Source of the DNA: Cohnella silvisoli
GTDB lineage: Bacteria > Bacillota > Bacilli > Paenibacillales > Paenibacillaceae
Direction of reading: 5' to 3'
Length of the DNA: 44,043 nucleotides
Assembly: GCF_021190915.1 (NCBI RefSeq)
Contig: NZ_JAIOAP010000030.1
Span: 1-44,043, forward strand
Numbering within the stretch: the stretch's first letter is position 1; each line of letters begins with the position of its first letter. Made by a program: the position numbers and the translations under genes. Below the pieces are notes generated by a model. It worked only from the letters and a program-made list of their open reading frames with translations, was not told where the DNA came from and made no database searches. Below, piece after piece: positions 24,941-35,222 of the stretch.

Positions 24941-27900
24941 ATGGAAAGAACAATAGATAAGAACAAAAAGTGGTTCAGTCTCGTGATGGCTGTCGTAATG
25001 ATGGTAGGAATCGTATTGCCAAATGGGTGGACTCCTAAAGCTAAGGCAACTGGAGCACCGGTAATACTGGCAAAGTGGGATTTCGAAAAAGCAACTCCCG
25101 ACACAAAACCTACGATTGGAACCGAGGCTAACTTAACTAAAACAATTTCAACTACCTCAACAGGAACGTTCACTTATACAACAGACAAATCCATATCCAA
25201 TACAGGTTGGGATAACGGACAAGATATTAAATATTGGATGATAGATATTGATGCTACGGGATACAGCAATTTGACGCTTTCATCCAAACAAAAAGGTTCA
25301 AATACAGGACCAAAAAATTTCAAAGTGCAATATAAAGTTGGATCAGCAGGAGATTGGACAGATCTTGCAGGTGCAACGAATATTGTCGTGGCCAACGATC
25401 CTTATGTTAGCGGCGTTATAAGCAATGTGAGCTTGCCGACGGAAAATCAAAGCCAAGTATTCATTCGTTGGATAATGACATCCAATATTGCAATTGGTAC
25501 GGGGAATGCAGGTGCAGCGGGCACGAGCAGAATCGATGACATCGTTGTTACAGGTGTAGCGATTGACGGAGGAAATCCTGTACCTCCGGCAAAATCGGCT
25601 AATCCAGTTGCGGATAAAGTTCAGTTTTTAGATGATTATACGACCCTCATAGGTGTGGCAGGGGCTGTATATGGCAACGCCGATGTAAACGTCTATTTTC
25701 AGGATAACTCATCGGTAGGATCAACGACCGCGCAAGCCGATGGCTCCTTTAACTTGACGATCGCTAATCCTGCCAAGAATACGTCTTTATGGGTGTCTGC
25801 AAAAGAAAGCGGAAAGGAAGAAAGCGACAAAACGACCGTATCCATTCCCAAAACGGTCAAGCCGGACGCCAGTAAAATTACTTTTACCAACTCAGTCACG
25901 GTAACGGGAGTTCCGGGTGCTGTCGCGAATAACGCGGCGGTAACTCTATATTTCGACGATAATTCGGTGGCAGGAACCACGACCGCTCTAGCGGACGGTT
26001 CGTTTAATTTGAATATCGCCAATTCTGCAGCTAAAACCGCGGTTTATATCTCCGGCAAAGAAACCGGGAAGCTCGAGAGTGACAAGACTATGGTTAACCT
26101 AGCGGTTGCAGTAGGCGCCTTTCAGCCTGGCGATGTCGTGTTTAACCAGATTTATGTAAACGGCGGCAACGCTGGCGCGATTTATAAGTATAAATTTTTC
26201 GAGCTCTACAATACAACGGATCATGACATCAATTTCAACAATCAATGGGCTATTATTTATGTCGGATCCACTGGCACAAGCTTTGGCGCGGGCACGAAGT
26301 TGACCGGTACGATTAAATCGCACGGGTACTATCTGATAAAAGGCGCAGCAGGAGGAACCACTTGCAGCGGCAACCCATGTGGCTTGGATCTCCCGGTATC
26401 AGTAGATCAAACCACTACCATTGGCCCAAGCGGATCTACAGGAGGGATTCTAGCCCTTGCTTCTGCGACTACAGGTTTGACTAGCCAAGATGATCCCAAT
26501 GCAATCGATATCGTAACTTTTGGTAACGGGAGCAACCTTAGCTTCACCACAAAAACCGATCATTGGGGTTCCCCGTTTTATGCGACAAACATCGGAGCCG
26601 GAACCCTCCTGCGCAAAACGGCCATAGGTTCTGATCCAAGAGTTAGCTTCGGTTTAGGCAGCGGATTCTTTTCTAAAAATCCTGCCAACGATTTCGTGTT
26701 GAATGCCCCTAGCAATGCAAACAATCCGGAAGAAATCAAAATAAAAAATATAAATTACATGCGTTCTCCCGATGCTGTGCGAATCGGACTTGCAAAATCG
26801 GGCGGCAATGCGCTCGTCACAGGAGCAGCCGGTTCAGTGCCTTCATTATCGACCGTCAAGGCGTACGTGGAATCTGGTGGAGCTATTAATTTGGCAGCAC
26901 AAGCAAGTGCATTTGCTGACGGATCCTTCGTTTTGAATTTTACGGATTCTACTAATAGTCAGCAGGTATATTTGACTTTTACGGATGAAACCCAACCGTT
27001 GGTCAAAGAGAGTGTTTACTCGAGAGTAGACTTGAATGTCGATCCAAGTGCTGTAATTCCAATCGCTCAATTGCGCAAAAACGATGCGAATGGGCTATCC
27101 GTGAATATAGGGTATAAGACGACGATCGAAGGAGTCGTGACTACCGCTAACAAAGCGATAGGAAACGAAAATACAAGCTTCTATATTCAAGACGCCACGG
27201 GTGGAATTGCCGTCATCGGGGGCCAAGCTCCTTCCGCAGCTATTGTGCCCGGCAATAAAGTGAAAATGACAGGAACTTTAGCTTTCACGGCAGGAAGTTT
27301 ACAATTTGTTCCGACCTCTATGACGGATGGAGGCTCCGATATTAATCCTAATGCGGCAAATATTACGCTGAATTCATTGGGAACTCACATATCGGCGGAA
27401 CCGTTGGAAGGAAAGTTGGTTACCTATAAAGCTAAAGTAACGAATATTCCCTCGACAGGTCCGGACTATAATATAACGGTTACGGATGCATCGAATAATA
27501 CTGCGGTTGTTCGTGTCTTGGCATCGTCTGGAATTGACGTTGCCGGTGGAGCCGTCGCGCTTGATGAAACCTATAATTTTACGGGAATTATCTCGCAATC
27601 CAAAGCGGTTTCTCCTTATACAAGCGGATATTATCTGCTGCCAAGAAGCGCTTCCGATATTAGAGGAGATTTGCAACTAAACCATATCCGTTTAACCAAA
27701 GCATATAAAGATGTTGATGTAGCGTTCAAAGCGACTGCAAAATACGCGGATACGGTTACTCTGAAGTACAATTTCGACGGCAGCGCAATTTACGCGTCGA
27801 TTCCGATGCTCGCTGCAGACCAATTAAATTATAATGCCCAGATTCCCAAAGGTACTGTCGGCAACCAGCAAAATATCCATTACTACATTGAGGCCATAAG

Positions 27901-30900
27901 CAACGGGGTTACTTTGTCTGAGGGCAGTGCCGCTGCTCCGATTAGCATCCCTGTTGTCGCGGATCACGACGGCCCGGAAATGATCAATATGCTTCCTCTC
28001 GACGGAGATGAAATAGAATCGAAACACCCGATCATTTCTGTGAATATGGACGATCCTTCCGGAGTGGATATTTCATCTGCAACCATAAAAGTGGACAATG
28101 TTGATTTCACATCCAAAGCCGTCATTTCGGAAAGTGAAATCAAAGTAACATTAGCGCCTTCCGACGATCTAGCTGAAGGGAGTCACATCGTCACGGTTTA
28201 TGCCAAGGATAAACTCGGCAATGAATCGACCAAAACGTGGACATTCAAAGTGCTGCCAAGATTTACGGGCGGCAACCATTACTATGGAACGACGCACAAT
28301 CATACGAACATTTCGCATGATGCTGCCGGCGCTCCTGAAGATGCTCTGTTGGCTGCGAAACAACACGATTATGATTGGTTTGCCTTTTCCGACCATTCGC
28401 ACGATATTGATTCAAGTTTAAGAGGTACGGACTCCGTAGATCATAAGGGCATGAAGGAACGTACAGGAGGAGCAAGTTGGCAATTAACTAAAGACTTGGC
28501 TTCTCAGTACACGAATAATGGAAATTTCGTCGTATTCCCGGCTTTCGAAATGACTTCGACGACATGGGGCCATTCCAATGTTTTCGGAACTTCGAACTTT
28601 ATCGATCGGGTGCAGGATGGCGGCCAGTATCAAAAATTGCAAAATTATTACGCTTGGGTTCTGACCTACGACAACATCGTTGCGCAGTTTAATCATCCTG
28701 CGATGTCGGCGAACGCATTCGATAATTTTATTCCGTACGACAAAAATGTAGATAAGCTCTTTACAATGCTAGAGGTCGGTAATGGATCGGGAAAATATTC
28801 TTATGCCAATGCAGAGAATAAATTTTTCGGCGCACTCGACCTCGGCTGGCACGTAACGCCGACATATGGTGAAGACAATCATGATGCGACATGGGGGCAA
28901 ACGAAGCAACGGACTGTTATTGTCGCTGACAATCTTAGCCAAGACGCTTTGTTTGACGCGATGCGCAAAAGACACGTTTATTTCACCGAAGATCCGAATG
29001 CCAAGTTGGACGTAGCGGCAAGCGGTTGGTACATGGGATCAGTTGTAGACACCAAGTCATTAAATTTCAATATCCAATTTAGCGATAGCATAACGGAATT
29101 GAAAACCGACCCCAAGTATAGCTATCTTAAGACCACATCTAACGATAACATTGCAAAAGCAGAACTGATCACCAACGGCGGAAGGGTTGTCGATAGCTAT
29201 ACGCCATCAACGGATACAACTACGTTGACTTCCACAGATTGGAATCCTGTATACAATGTTATCGGCGGACAACAATGGTTCGTTATACGCATTACCCAGA
29301 AGGATGGAGACCGAATTTATTCCGCTCCGATCTGGTCGCAAGTCGAACCGGTTTCAGTGAAAGTTAGCAACGTGAATGCGGCGGATGGGGCAATTGTTGG
29401 CGGAGTCGCGGCAACATTGCAGGCGGGAATCAGTAATCTCGGTACAGTAGATATCAAGGATATAACGGCTCATTTCTACTACGATCAAGAAGACTCCGGG
29501 CACTTTGTCGGTGATGCCGCAATTCCGTCACTTAAGGTTAGCCAATCTTTAACAGCCAGTGTCGTTTGGACGAATCCTATTCCAGGCGATCATAAGATCA
29601 TCGTGGTTCTTGCTTCGACAACTACAAATTTAGGCACAAATAAATACGAACAATTATTTAAGATAAAAGCACCTTTGGGAAAAACGATCATGATCGACGC
29701 TTCGAAAAATAATGAAAACACCACGAAAGACAGCGGAACCTATAAAGACAATCTGAAGCTGTTCACCGTTATGATGAGACAGCAAGGATATACGGTAGTC
29801 GAGAATTCATTGGCTATTACAAGCACTGTACTGAATAAGGCAAACGTGCTTTATATTTCACACCCTTCCTCAGCATACAGTGCTGCCGAGATTACCGCGA
29901 TCAACAGCTTTGTTGCTGGCGGCGGATCATTATTGCTTGCCGAGAAAAGTAATTTTGGCGGATCGAATCAAAACCTAAATCCTATTTTATCGGGAATTGG
30001 TTCGAGTATTTTAGTGAACGATGATGGCATCTTTGATGAGACGGCGGACGGAAACTTCTGGACTACGCCTTTATCTTCGAATTTCTCCGTGAGGGCGCAT
30101 CCGAAGCCGGTAAGCAACGGGTTAACCGATTTTGTGTCTACAATCGAGTATTACAGCGGATCGAGTTTAGCTATGAACGACGGAACAGGCAACAAAGTGG
30201 CCCTTGCCGATAGCGGCAAAGTGTCGATACTCGTTCGGGGAAATGAGTCGACGTTCCAGGATTCTACCCAAGTGAAGCCAGGTTCGGCGGTGTACAATGT
30301 TCATACTTCGAAGAAACCGGCAGGACCGGCATTGACGGATGTAACAGGAGGATCCAGCATTCCGATGGTTGCCTCCGAGACGATTGGAAGCAATGGCGGT
30401 AGAATCGTTGTAACGGGAATGAACATTTTTAACGATAAGCAGATGGATCAGACTTATAATCCTAAAGGAAATGATCCATTTGCCCTGAATGTAATGAATT
30501 GGTTGACGCATCTCGAACCGCAGATTGTCAAGATCGGAGATGCTCGCAAGCTCCCTGAGGGAACGTCCATTGTCATTCAAGGGAAAGTGACCACTGCTGC
30601 GGGCGTATTTTTCGATGCGGCATATGTGCAGGATGATACCGGCGGAATTATGGCGTTTAATGAAGTGCCGGAGGGATCGTTGAATTACGGGGATATCGTA
30701 CGCGTCTACGGACATATCAAGACTTTCGAGAATAATAAAGAACTCGAGTTCGATAAATTCGCCAACAGTATCGTGAAAATAAGTTCGGGAACGCCAGTTG
30801 AACCAAAAGCTGTGAGTACCGGAGATTCTATTTCCGATGCTTATCAAGGTCAACTCGTCAAAGTTACGGGTACCGTTATTGCGAAACCGGACAGCAACTC

Positions 30901-32857
30901 GTACATCATTAATGACAGTACCGGCGATGTTCTTGTATTCGTAGACGGATACATCGCAAATCAGAGCGGCCCGGTTCCACAACTGCAAATCGGCGATACG
31001 TTGGAAGCTGTTGGCCTTTCGGGAAAATTCTCTGAAGGGGATCGGATTCGTGTCCGAGATACCAAGGAAATGAAGAGCGTCGCACCAAAAACGGCGGCTG
31101 ATGTAGCGGCAGAAATTACATCGATAGCGACACCGCTGCAAGACGCGACGAGCTTGACGTTGCCGACCGTATCAACAGGATTTACGGTAGCGATCAAGAG
31201 TTCGAGCAATACGACGGTAATCGGAACAGACAGGACGATAACGCCGCCGAGCGCTGAGACAACTGTGACGCTCGTGTTGGAAGTAACGCGATTGTCCGAC
31301 AGTAGCAAAGCAGATACGTCCGCGATCCAAGTGGTCGTTCCTGCGAAGAGCGTCGCACCAAAAACGGCGGCTGATGTAGCGGCAGAAATCACATCGATAG
31401 CGACACCGCTGCAAGACGCGACGAGTTTGACGTTACCGACCGTATCAACAGGGTTTACGGTGGCGATCAAGAGCTCAAGCAATACGGCGGTAATCGGAAC
31501 AGACAGGACGATAACGCCGCCGAGCGCTGAGACAGCTGTGACGCTCGTGTTGGAAGTAACGCGATTGTCCGACAGTAGCAAAGCAGATACGTCTGCGATC
31601 CAAGTGGTCGTTCCTGCGAAAACGACTACAGGTACCAATCCTCCAGATAATTCTGGTGGTAACACAGGCAACACAGGCAACACAGGCAACACAGGCAACA
31701 CAGGCAACACAGGCAACACAGGCAACACAGGCAACACAACAGAGAAACCAGGAGTCGTAACGGTAACGCCGGATAAGATAGTGGATAACGGAAGCGGCAA
31801 GAAGGTTATCGAAGTTCCGGGTAATACGACTGAGGTCAAATTGCCGGTTAATACTGTTGAACTTTTGTCGAAGAATACGTTTGAAGTGAAGTCTGATCAT
31901 GTGGCTCTCGAGGTTCCAACAGGTTTGTTTAAACAGTTGGAAAATAAACTAACCGCGGCCGAATTGAAGGACAGCTCGATTTCCCTGAAAATGAGTCCAC
32001 TCTCCACCCAGGATGCGAGCGATTTAGTTGCTAAGGGAGAGAATTCATCGCAAACAAAGATCAAGGTTTCAGGTCAGATATACGAGTTTAGCTTATCGAT
32101 TACTTCCGCGAACGGTAAAGTCGTTAACCTGACGCAGTTCGATCAACCGATTACGATTCGACTTAAAGTAGATCCGAACGTGAATCCCAAATTGGCAGGC
32201 ATTTATTATATTTCCGACAGTGGAAAGCTTGAATACGTCGGTGGGGAATATCTTGGTGGTGAAATGGTTGCACAGATTAGCCACTTTAGTAAGTATGCTG
32301 TTCTTAACATGACCAAAACTTATAGCGACGTTACCAATAAGTATTGGGCATTCAATGTTATTCAAGAACTTGCAGCTAAACAAATCATTAACGGAACGAG
32401 CGCAACGACCTTCGATCCTAATCGTTCGATTACGCGTGCAGAATTTACCGCATTGTTAGTGAACGCGTTAAAACTCAATGTGGAAGGGGAAATTGTATTC
32501 TCCGACGTAGCTGCAGGTAAATGGTATGCCCAAGCAATTTCAATTGCTTATCAAGCAGGAATCGTTAAAGGTAAGAGCGCGGCGATCTTCGATCCGGACG
32601 GCTCAATCACTCGCGAGGAAATGGTTACAATGCTAATGAAGGCATTCGAAGCGGTGAAAGGCAAGAAGCTGGACAAGTATTCTGGAGAACTGTTCTCGGA
32701 TATGAATAAGGTTTCGCCATGGGCAGCGAATTACGTGAAAGCAGCAGCAGAGCTTAATCTAATTCACGGCCGCGCTTTTGCTAAATTCATCCCGAATGGG
32801 ATTACAACCAGAGCTGAAGCGGCGCAAGTTATCTACAACTTAATTAATAGCAAGTAG
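24941..32857 (+). CDS. Giant SLH-anchored multidomain protein with PHP-type phosphoesterase domain
   Basis: Exported protein of 2638 residues. Signal peptide 1-36 (basic start, hydrophobic core, ending KAKA). Then a beta-sandwich (40-205), two Ig-like repeats (224-387), a lamin-tail-like domain (390-535), OB-fold-like region (705-907), Ig-like domain (1008-1105), PHP/CehA-McbA-type metallohydrolase (1107-1350) with presumed metal ligands H1119, H1121, D1151, H1152, E1203, H1252, D1312 and H1314, CARDB-like (1470-1577), glutaminase/ThuA-like (1580-1860), second OB-like (1862-2044), two nearly identical 91-residue repeats, a Gly-Asn-Thr linker, an unassigned domain, and three SLH domains (2459-2638) for cell-wall attachment. 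Likely a surface phosphoesterase; the substrate is unknown. Domain names other than SLH and PHP are inferences. Confidence 0.88.
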   Translation: MERTIDKNKKWFSLVMAVVMMVGIVLPNGWTPKAKATGAPVILAKWDFEKATPDTKPTIGTEANLTKTISTTSTGTFTYTTDKSISNTGWDNGQDIKYWMIDIDATGYSNLTLSSKQKGSNTGPKNFKVQYKVGSAGDWTDLAGATNIVVANDPYVSGVISNVSLPTENQSQVFIRWIMTSNIAIGTGNAGAAGTSRIDDIVVTGVAIDGGNPVPPAKSANPVADKVQFLDDYTTLIGVAGAVYGNADVNVYFQDNSSVGSTTAQADGSFNLTIANPAKNTSLWVSAKESGKEESDKTTVSIPKTVKPDASKITFTNSVTVTGVPGAVANNAAVTLYFDDNSVAGTTTALADGSFNLNIANSAAKTAVYISGKETGKLESDKTMVNLAVAVGAFQPGDVVFNQIYVNGGNAGAIYKYKFFELYNTTDHDINFNNQWAIIYVGSTGTSFGAGTKLTGTIKSHGYYLIKGAAGGTTCSGNPCGLDLPVSVDQTTTIGPSGSTGGILALASATTGLTSQDDPNAIDIVTFGNGSNLSFTTKTDHWGSPFYATNIGAGTLLRKTAIGSDPRVSFGLGSGFFSKNPANDFVLNAPSNANNPEEIKIKNINYMRSPDAVRIGLAKSGGNALVTGAAGSVPSLSTVKAYVESGGAINLAAQASAFADGSFVLNFTDSTNSQQVYLTFTDETQPLVKESVYSRVDLNVDPSAVIPIAQLRKNDANGLSVNIGYKTTIEGVVTTANKAIGNENTSFYIQDATGGIAVIGGQAPSAAIVPGNKVKMTGTLAFTAGSLQFVPTSMTDGGSDINPNAANITLNSLGTHISAEPLEGKLVTYKAKVTNIPSTGPDYNITVTDASNNTAVVRVLASSGIDVAGGAVALDETYNFTGIISQSKAVSPYTSGYYLLPRSASDIRGDLQLNHIRLTKAYKDVDVAFKATAKYADTVTLKYNFDGSAIYASIPMLAADQLNYNAQIPKGTVGNQQNIHYYIEAISNGVTLSEGSAAAPISIPVVADHDGPEMINMLPLDGDEIESKHPIISVNMDDPSGVDISSATIKVDNVDFTSKAVISESEIKVTLAPSDDLAEGSHIVTVYAKDKLGNESTKTWTFKVLPRFTGGNHYYGTTHNHTNISHDAAGAPEDALLAAKQHDYDWFAFSDHSHDIDSSLRGTDSVDHKGMKERTGGASWQLTKDLASQYTNNGNFVVFPAFEMTSTTWGHSNVFGTSNFIDRVQDGGQYQKLQNYYAWVLTYDNIVAQFNHPAMSANAFDNFIPYDKNVDKLFTMLEVGNGSGKYSYANAENKFFGALDLGWHVTPTYGEDNHDATWGQTKQRTVIVADNLSQDALFDAMRKRHVYFTEDPNAKLDVAASGWYMGSVVDTKSLNFNIQFSDSITELKTDPKYSYLKTTSNDNIAKAELITNGGRVVDSYTPSTDTTTLTSTDWNPVYNVIGGQQWFVIRITQKDGDRIYSAPIWSQVEPVSVKVSNVNAADGAIVGGVAATLQAGISNLGTVDIKDITAHFYYDQEDSGHFVGDAAIPSLKVSQSLTASVVWTNPIPGDHKIIVVLASTTTNLGTNKYEQLFKIKAPLGKTIMIDASKNNENTTKDSGTYKDNLKLFTVMMRQQGYTVVENSLAITSTVLNKANVLYISHPSSAYSAAEITAINSFVAGGGSLLLAEKSNFGGSNQNLNPILSGIGSSILVNDDGIFDETADGNFWTTPLSSNFSVRAHPKPVSNGLTDFVSTIEYYSGSSLAMNDGTGNKVALADSGKVSILVRGNESTFQDSTQVKPGSAVYNVHTSKKPAGPALTDVTGGSSIPMVASETIGSNGGRIVVTGMNIFNDKQMDQTYNPKGNDPFALNVMNWLTHLEPQIVKIGDARKLPEGTSIVIQGKVTTAAGVFFDAAYVQDDTGGIMAFNEVPEGSLNYGDIVRVYGHIKTFENNKELEFDKFANSIVKISSGTPVEPKAVSTGDSISDAYQGQLVKVTGTVIAKPDSNSYIINDSTGDVLVFVDGYIANQSGPVPQLQIGDTLEAVGLSGKFSEGDRIRVRDTKEMKSVAPKTAADVAAEITSIATPLQDATSLTLPTVSTGFTVAIKSSSNTTVIGTDRTITPPSAETTVTLVLEVTRLSDSSKADTSAIQVVVPAKSVAPKTAADVAAEITSIATPLQDATSLTLPTVSTGFTVAIKSSSNTAVIGTDRTITPPSAETAVTLVLEVTRLSDSSKADTSAIQVVVPAKTTTGTNPPDNSGGNTGNTGNTGNTGNTGNTGNTGNTGNTTEKPGVVTVTPDKIVDNGSGKKVIEVPGNTTEVKLPVNTVELLSKNTFEVKSDHVALEVPTGLFKQLENKLTAAELKDSSISLKMSPLSTQDASDLVAKGENSSQTKIKVSGQIYEFSLSITSANGKVVNLTQFDQPITIRLKVDPNVNPKLAGIYYISDSGKLEYVGGEYLGGEMVAQISHFSKYAVLNMTKTYSDVTNKYWAFNVIQELAAKQIINGTSATTFDPNRSITRAEFTALLVNALKLNVEGEIVFSDVAAGKWYAQAISIAYQAGIVKGKSAAIFDPDGSITREEMVTMLMKAFEAVKGKKLDKYSGELFSDMNKVSPWAANYVKAAAELNLIHGRAFAKFIPNGITTRAEAAQVIYNLINSK
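31073..31618 (+). repeat. Tandem duplication of a 273-bp (91-codon) unit in the giant gene
   Basis: Copy 1 is 31073-31345 and copy 2 is 31346-31618, adjoining and in frame. By eye they differ at about 10 of 273 positions, of which two change the protein (Thr to Ala each). The unit encodes an Ig-like domain beginning SVAPKTAADVAAEITSIATP. Such identity points to a recent duplication or ongoing gene conversion. Confidence 0.93.
31658..31738 (+). repeat. Nine copies of a 9-bp repeat encoding (Gly-Asn-Thr)n
   Basis: The unit GGCAACACA is repeated in frame nine times, the first copy reading GGTAACACA. It encodes a flexible linker between the Ig-like repeats and the wall-proximal part of the protein. 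Copies are almost identical in DNA, so the number is likely to vary between strains by slippage. Confidence 0.95.
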
Positions 32858-32875
32858 AATCTCGGAATTGCTAGT

Positions 32876-32912
32876 AGAGGGATGCCGTTCGCGGGAATGG
32901 CATCCCTCTTCT
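32876..32912 (+). terminator. Hairpin after the giant gene
   Basis: AGAGGGATGCC (32876-32886) pairs perfectly with GGCATCCCTCT (32899-32909); only TCTTA follows. It probably reduces readthrough into the downstream membrane-protein operon. Confidence 0.65.
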
Positions 32913-32936
32913 TACACTCTAGCTTGGAGGATGTTC

Positions 32937-34151
32937 ATGTTCATGATAAACACAAGATCAATGATTCTCCGAGTCAGCTTTAGTCTTGTGGTCGTTCTTC
33001 TATTGCTGGCAGCTTCATTAAAGCAGGAGGCTGCTGCCCACGCTTATAGCGCTAGCTATACGAAACTTGATCTAACAAAATCGGTAACCTTGATGACCTA
33101 TACATTAGATGAATTGTCCGCGATAGAACTCGTAGGAGGCGATGAGGACGGTAACGGAATGTTCGATCAGGGAGAGTTCGATGCGGTGAAAGAACAGTTG
33201 GCTGCTTTGCTGAATGATCATTTAATATTGAAAATCGGAGTGGAACCGAAGTCTTGGTCACAATTAAATAGCTTTGTTCTCGAGCGGAGAGGGGACGAGT
33301 CGAAAGTCATTTTAACGGTTCAATATCCGCCGGTCTCCAATATGCTTCCGCTTTCTTTGACGGATACGTTATACAATGACGATAAAAAAACGAACTATGT
33401 GGATTTATTGACTATCCATTATGGACAGCAAAAGAGCACGGCGGCTTTATCGGCGGGAAATCGTACTTGGGCTATCGCTTTGTCGGGTGAAGAATATTCC
33501 GCTTTGTCCCAGGATATGTCGCAGCAATCTCTTCCGTATGAAACCGAAGGTACCTCGAAAACTCAAGAGACTCAGGAGCAGCATAGTCAAAAAGAAACAA
33601 CGCATGTAACATCCAGTTGGCTATCGTTTCTGAAGCTAGGGATGAATCATATTTTGGGCGGATACGATCATTTACTCTTCTTGTTTTCTTTACTCATTGC
33701 ACGGCAGACGTTTAAGCAATACGCGGCCATGATTACTGCGTTTACGATTGCGCATAGCGTTACGTTGTCATTAACGGTTCTTGGATTTATCAATATTTCT
33801 CCGACAATCGTAGAACCGCTCATCGCGCTTAGCATTTGTTTTGTCGCCGCGGATAATATCATGCGCCCGAACGTAAGTCGCCGTTGGATGCTCACCTTCT
33901 TCTTCGGATTGATACACGGCATGGGTTTTGCCGATATTTTGAAAGAAATGGAGCTTCCCAACAATCAACTGGCGGAAGATCTGATTAGCTTTAACATCGG
34001 AATCGAAATCGTTCAGCTCGTCATTGTCTTAGCCCTTGTCCCATTATTATATAGGCTTCATCGATATAAATTTTCTAGGCAAGTTGTTATCGGCGGATCT
34101 GGGTTAGCTCTTCTGATGGGAGCGATTTGGCTTATTGAACGATTGAAATAG
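32937..34151 (+). CDS. HupE/UreJ-like membrane protein with EF-hand-like loop
   Basis: Protein of 404 residues: signal peptide (1-34, ending AAAHA), extracytoplasmic domain (35-220), charged linker (205-225) and a C-terminal part with about six membrane segments (230-404). The membrane part begins NHILGGYDHLLFLFSLL and contains FGLIHGMGFAD, both typical of HupE/UreJ-type proteins, some of which move nickel or cobalt. The outer domain holds DEDGNGMFDQGEF, matching a 12-residue EF-hand calcium loop (D-x-D-x-N-G-x-x-D-x-x-E). The ATG at 32937 gives 6 nt from GGAGG; ATG codons at 32931 and 32943 are alternatives. First gene of a four-gene cluster. Confidence 0.8.
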   Translation: MFMINTRSMILRVSFSLVVVLLLLAASLKQEAAAHAYSASYTKLDLTKSVTLMTYTLDELSAIELVGGDEDGNGMFDQGEFDAVKEQLAALLNDHLILKIGVEPKSWSQLNSFVLERRGDESKVILTVQYPPVSNMLPLSLTDTLYNDDKKTNYVDLLTIHYGQQKSTAALSAGNRTWAIALSGEEYSALSQDMSQQSLPYETEGTSKTQETQEQHSQKETTHVTSSWLSFLKLGMNHILGGYDHLLFLFSLLIARQTFKQYAAMITAFTIAHSVTLSLTVLGFINISPTIVEPLIALSICFVAADNIMRPNVSRRWMLTFFFGLIHGMGFADILKEMELPNNQLAEDLISFNIGIEIVQLVIVLALVPLLYRLHRYKFSRQVVIGGSGLALLMGAIWLIERLK

Positions 34152-34177
34152 CTTCTAATACTAAGAAGGGGATGACG

Positions 34178-35209
34178 ATGTCAAATATTGCGGTTAACAA
34201 GAAGCAGCAAAAATCGTATGCCAATCTGGCAGCTATTGTTTGTTTGGCATTTATCGCGGCGATGTACTTTTTGTCCAACCATGCTCCCGCTACGATATTG
34301 AACAACCCTAAGCTGCAAATATTCAAAACGATCTTCTTGAGCATCATCATGGAAACGATGCCGTTCTTATGGATAGGGGTATTCATATCCGCTTTGTTGC
34401 ACGTGTTCGTATCCGATCAGGCGATGAAAAAAATGATTCCGAAAAACCCGGTTTTAGGCATCCTTACGGCAAGCGTTCTGGGAATCGTTTTTCCGCTTTG
34501 CGAGTGCGGCATGGTTCCGGCTATTCGCAGGCTTATCAACAAAGGAATGCCATTATACGTGGCGACTACCTTCATTTTAGTTGGACCTATCTTAAACCCT
34601 ATCGTATTTTGGTCTACTTTCACGGCTTTTCGCGGTCGCCCGGAAATAGCCTACGGGCGCATGGGTTTGGCATTTGCCGTCGCGCTTGCGGTCGGGTTAA
34701 TCATTTATCGATTTGTTCATACGAATCAATTGAGAGTTCAGGTGCATGCTCATGGCCACTCTGCCGTCAATCAACATGATCACGAGCATCATTCTCACGA
34801 AAACAAGCTTGTTGCCGTTATGGGTCACGCAATCAGCGAATTTTTCGATATGGGGAAATTCATCGTTTTCGGGGCTTTTCTAGTCGGCATGCTGCAAACG
34901 TTCGTTTCCCAAGATAACTTGGTGTCATTAGGGCAAGGACAAGGCAGCGCGAATGCCCTTATGATGGGGCTTGGATTTATATTGTCGTTATGCTCGACTT
35001 CGGACGCATTTGTCGCGCAATCGTTCGTTACGACATTTTCTACAGGATCGCTCATTGCGTTTATGGTATTCGGGCCTATGATGAACCTGAAAGGACTGCT
35101 GATGATGTCGGCGGTATTCAAAACAAGGTTTGTTTTGTTGCTAAGCGCTCTAGTTGTCGTGTTGGTTTATGCCGGAACCTTATTGCTACAATATTTTTTC
35201 CTGAAATGA
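34178..35209 (+). CDS. ycgR: YcgR-type permease (UPF0718/DUF318) with CxC motif and His-rich loop
   Basis: Membrane protein of 343 residues with about eight hydrophobic segments in two halves. The first half carries FPLCECGMVPAIRRL, the family's cysteine-containing signature; the second carries LCSTSDAFVAQS. A central hydrophilic loop (about 188-212) reads HAHGHS...HDHEHHSHEN, a strong candidate for binding zinc or a similar metal. The next gene is its usual partner (YcgQ/TIGR03943). Substrate is not established for the family; ArsP-like arsenical permeases are related. The ATG at 34178 is preferred over 34172 by spacing from AAGGGG. Confidence 0.85.
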   Translation: MSNIAVNKKQQKSYANLAAIVCLAFIAAMYFLSNHAPATILNNPKLQIFKTIFLSIIMETMPFLWIGVFISALLHVFVSDQAMKKMIPKNPVLGILTASVLGIVFPLCECGMVPAIRRLINKGMPLYVATTFILVGPILNPIVFWSTFTAFRGRPEIAYGRMGLAFAVALAVGLIIYRFVHTNQLRVQVHAHGHSAVNQHDHEHHSHENKLVAVMGHAISEFFDMGKFIVFGAFLVGMLQTFVSQDNLVSLGQGQGSANALMMGLGFILSLCSTSDAFVAQSFVTTFSTGSLIAFMVFGPMMNLKGLLMMSAVFKTRFVLLLSALVVVLVYAGTLLLQYFFLK

Positions 35210-35222
35210 GGCGGATCGACGG

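Noticed and set aside
31658..31738. Short regular repeats that could suggest a CRISPR array
   Set aside because: The unit is 9 bp, without spacers and in frame within a coding linker.
30961..31839. A 292-codon minus-strand frame with repeated Val-Leu-Pro units
   Set aside because: It is the reverse reading of the duplication and the Gly-Asn-Thr linker in the giant gene; the repeats make the frame open by accident.
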